The notes under the pieces are model-generated. The model worked only from the letters and a program-made list of their open reading frames with translations. It was not told the DNA's origin and ran no database searches. This document shows positions 24,055 to 24,098 of a stretch of DNA of 24,098 nt, one piece after another. The stretch comes from Syntrophomonas sp. UBA5314 (lineage in GTDB: Bacteria; Bacillota; Syntrophomonadia; Syntrophomonadales; Syntrophomonadaceae), in the NCBI GenBank assembly GCA_002410325.1, contig DHRK01000024.1, forward strand, positions 5,898 through 29,995, read 5' to 3'. The stretch's first letter is position 1. Every line of letters starts with the position of its first letter. The translations under genes were made by a program, and so were the position numbers.

Positions 24055-24098
24055 AGCTCCCATCTGTACTGCCCGGGTATCCTATCGTTTTCATGCTA

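Larger units (their letters stand above)
22445..24098 (+). mobile_element. IS110-family insertion sequence (boundaries tentative)
   Basis: The element comprises the transposase gene and a long non-coding left part. Left boundary is tentative: TTTCACGCTA (22442-22451) is nearly repeated as TTTCATGCTA at the window end (24089-24098), a ~1.65-kb spacing that fits IS110 elements. These elements lack long terminal inverted repeats, so ends cannot be fixed by eye. The right end may extend past the window. Confidence 0.6.

Overview
The window reads as chromosomal DNA of an anaerobic, low-to-mid-GC Firmicute, probably a Clostridia member close to Syntrophomonas/Pelotomaculum. This is inferred from strong AGGAGG-type ribosome binding sites with several TTG/GTG starts, a flavodiiron protein, a PPDK-regulatory protein, a copper-amine-oxidase-N domain surface protein, and papain-like and IS110 proteins of clostridial type. 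No rRNA, prophage or CRISPR array is present.

Layout. 144-1748: secreted copper-amine-oxidase-N domain protein. 1860-2251: AbrB-type regulator with a tiny upstream ORF. 2371-2721: a tRNA-Pro(CGG) gene on the minus strand, split in its D-loop by a 274-nt group I intron; this is the most unusual object here. 3000-4643: soluble PAS-PAS histidine kinase without a partner regulator. 4705-6043: small unknown protein and PPDK regulatory protein. 6318-6481: autonomous gene for a 36-residue membrane peptide with a strong terminator. 6571-6825: repeat-rich spacer. 6849-8876: class A penicillin-binding protein. 9308-10995: division-site operon in the order minD-minE-minC. 10997-12658: UbiB/ABC1 kinase-like protein converging on minC with one base between them. 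12881-15284: NitT/TauT-type ABC importer (binding protein, permease, ATPase). 15307-17181: LysE-type exporter, small acidic protein, candidate structured RNA, YcgR-like PilZ protein. 17500-19023: flavodiiron protein fused to a YjdI-type iron-sulfur domain. 19025-19274: dispersed repeat and bidirectional terminator. 19289-21034: small membrane protein and Ca2+/H+ antiporter. 21074-22447: papain-like peptidase. From about 22445 to the window end: an IS110-family element with a long non-coding left end that may encode a bridge RNA.

How the genes work together. The region is mostly unrelated housekeeping and accessory genes. Clear functional units are the min operon (with a cell-wall synthase divergently upstream) and the translationally coupled ABC importer. 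The PilZ protein implies cyclic-di-GMP signalling in the organism. The flavodiiron protein implies O2/NO defence in an anaerobe.

Limits: all functions come from motifs read by eye. Splice sites, RNA structures, promoters and element boundaries are inferences.
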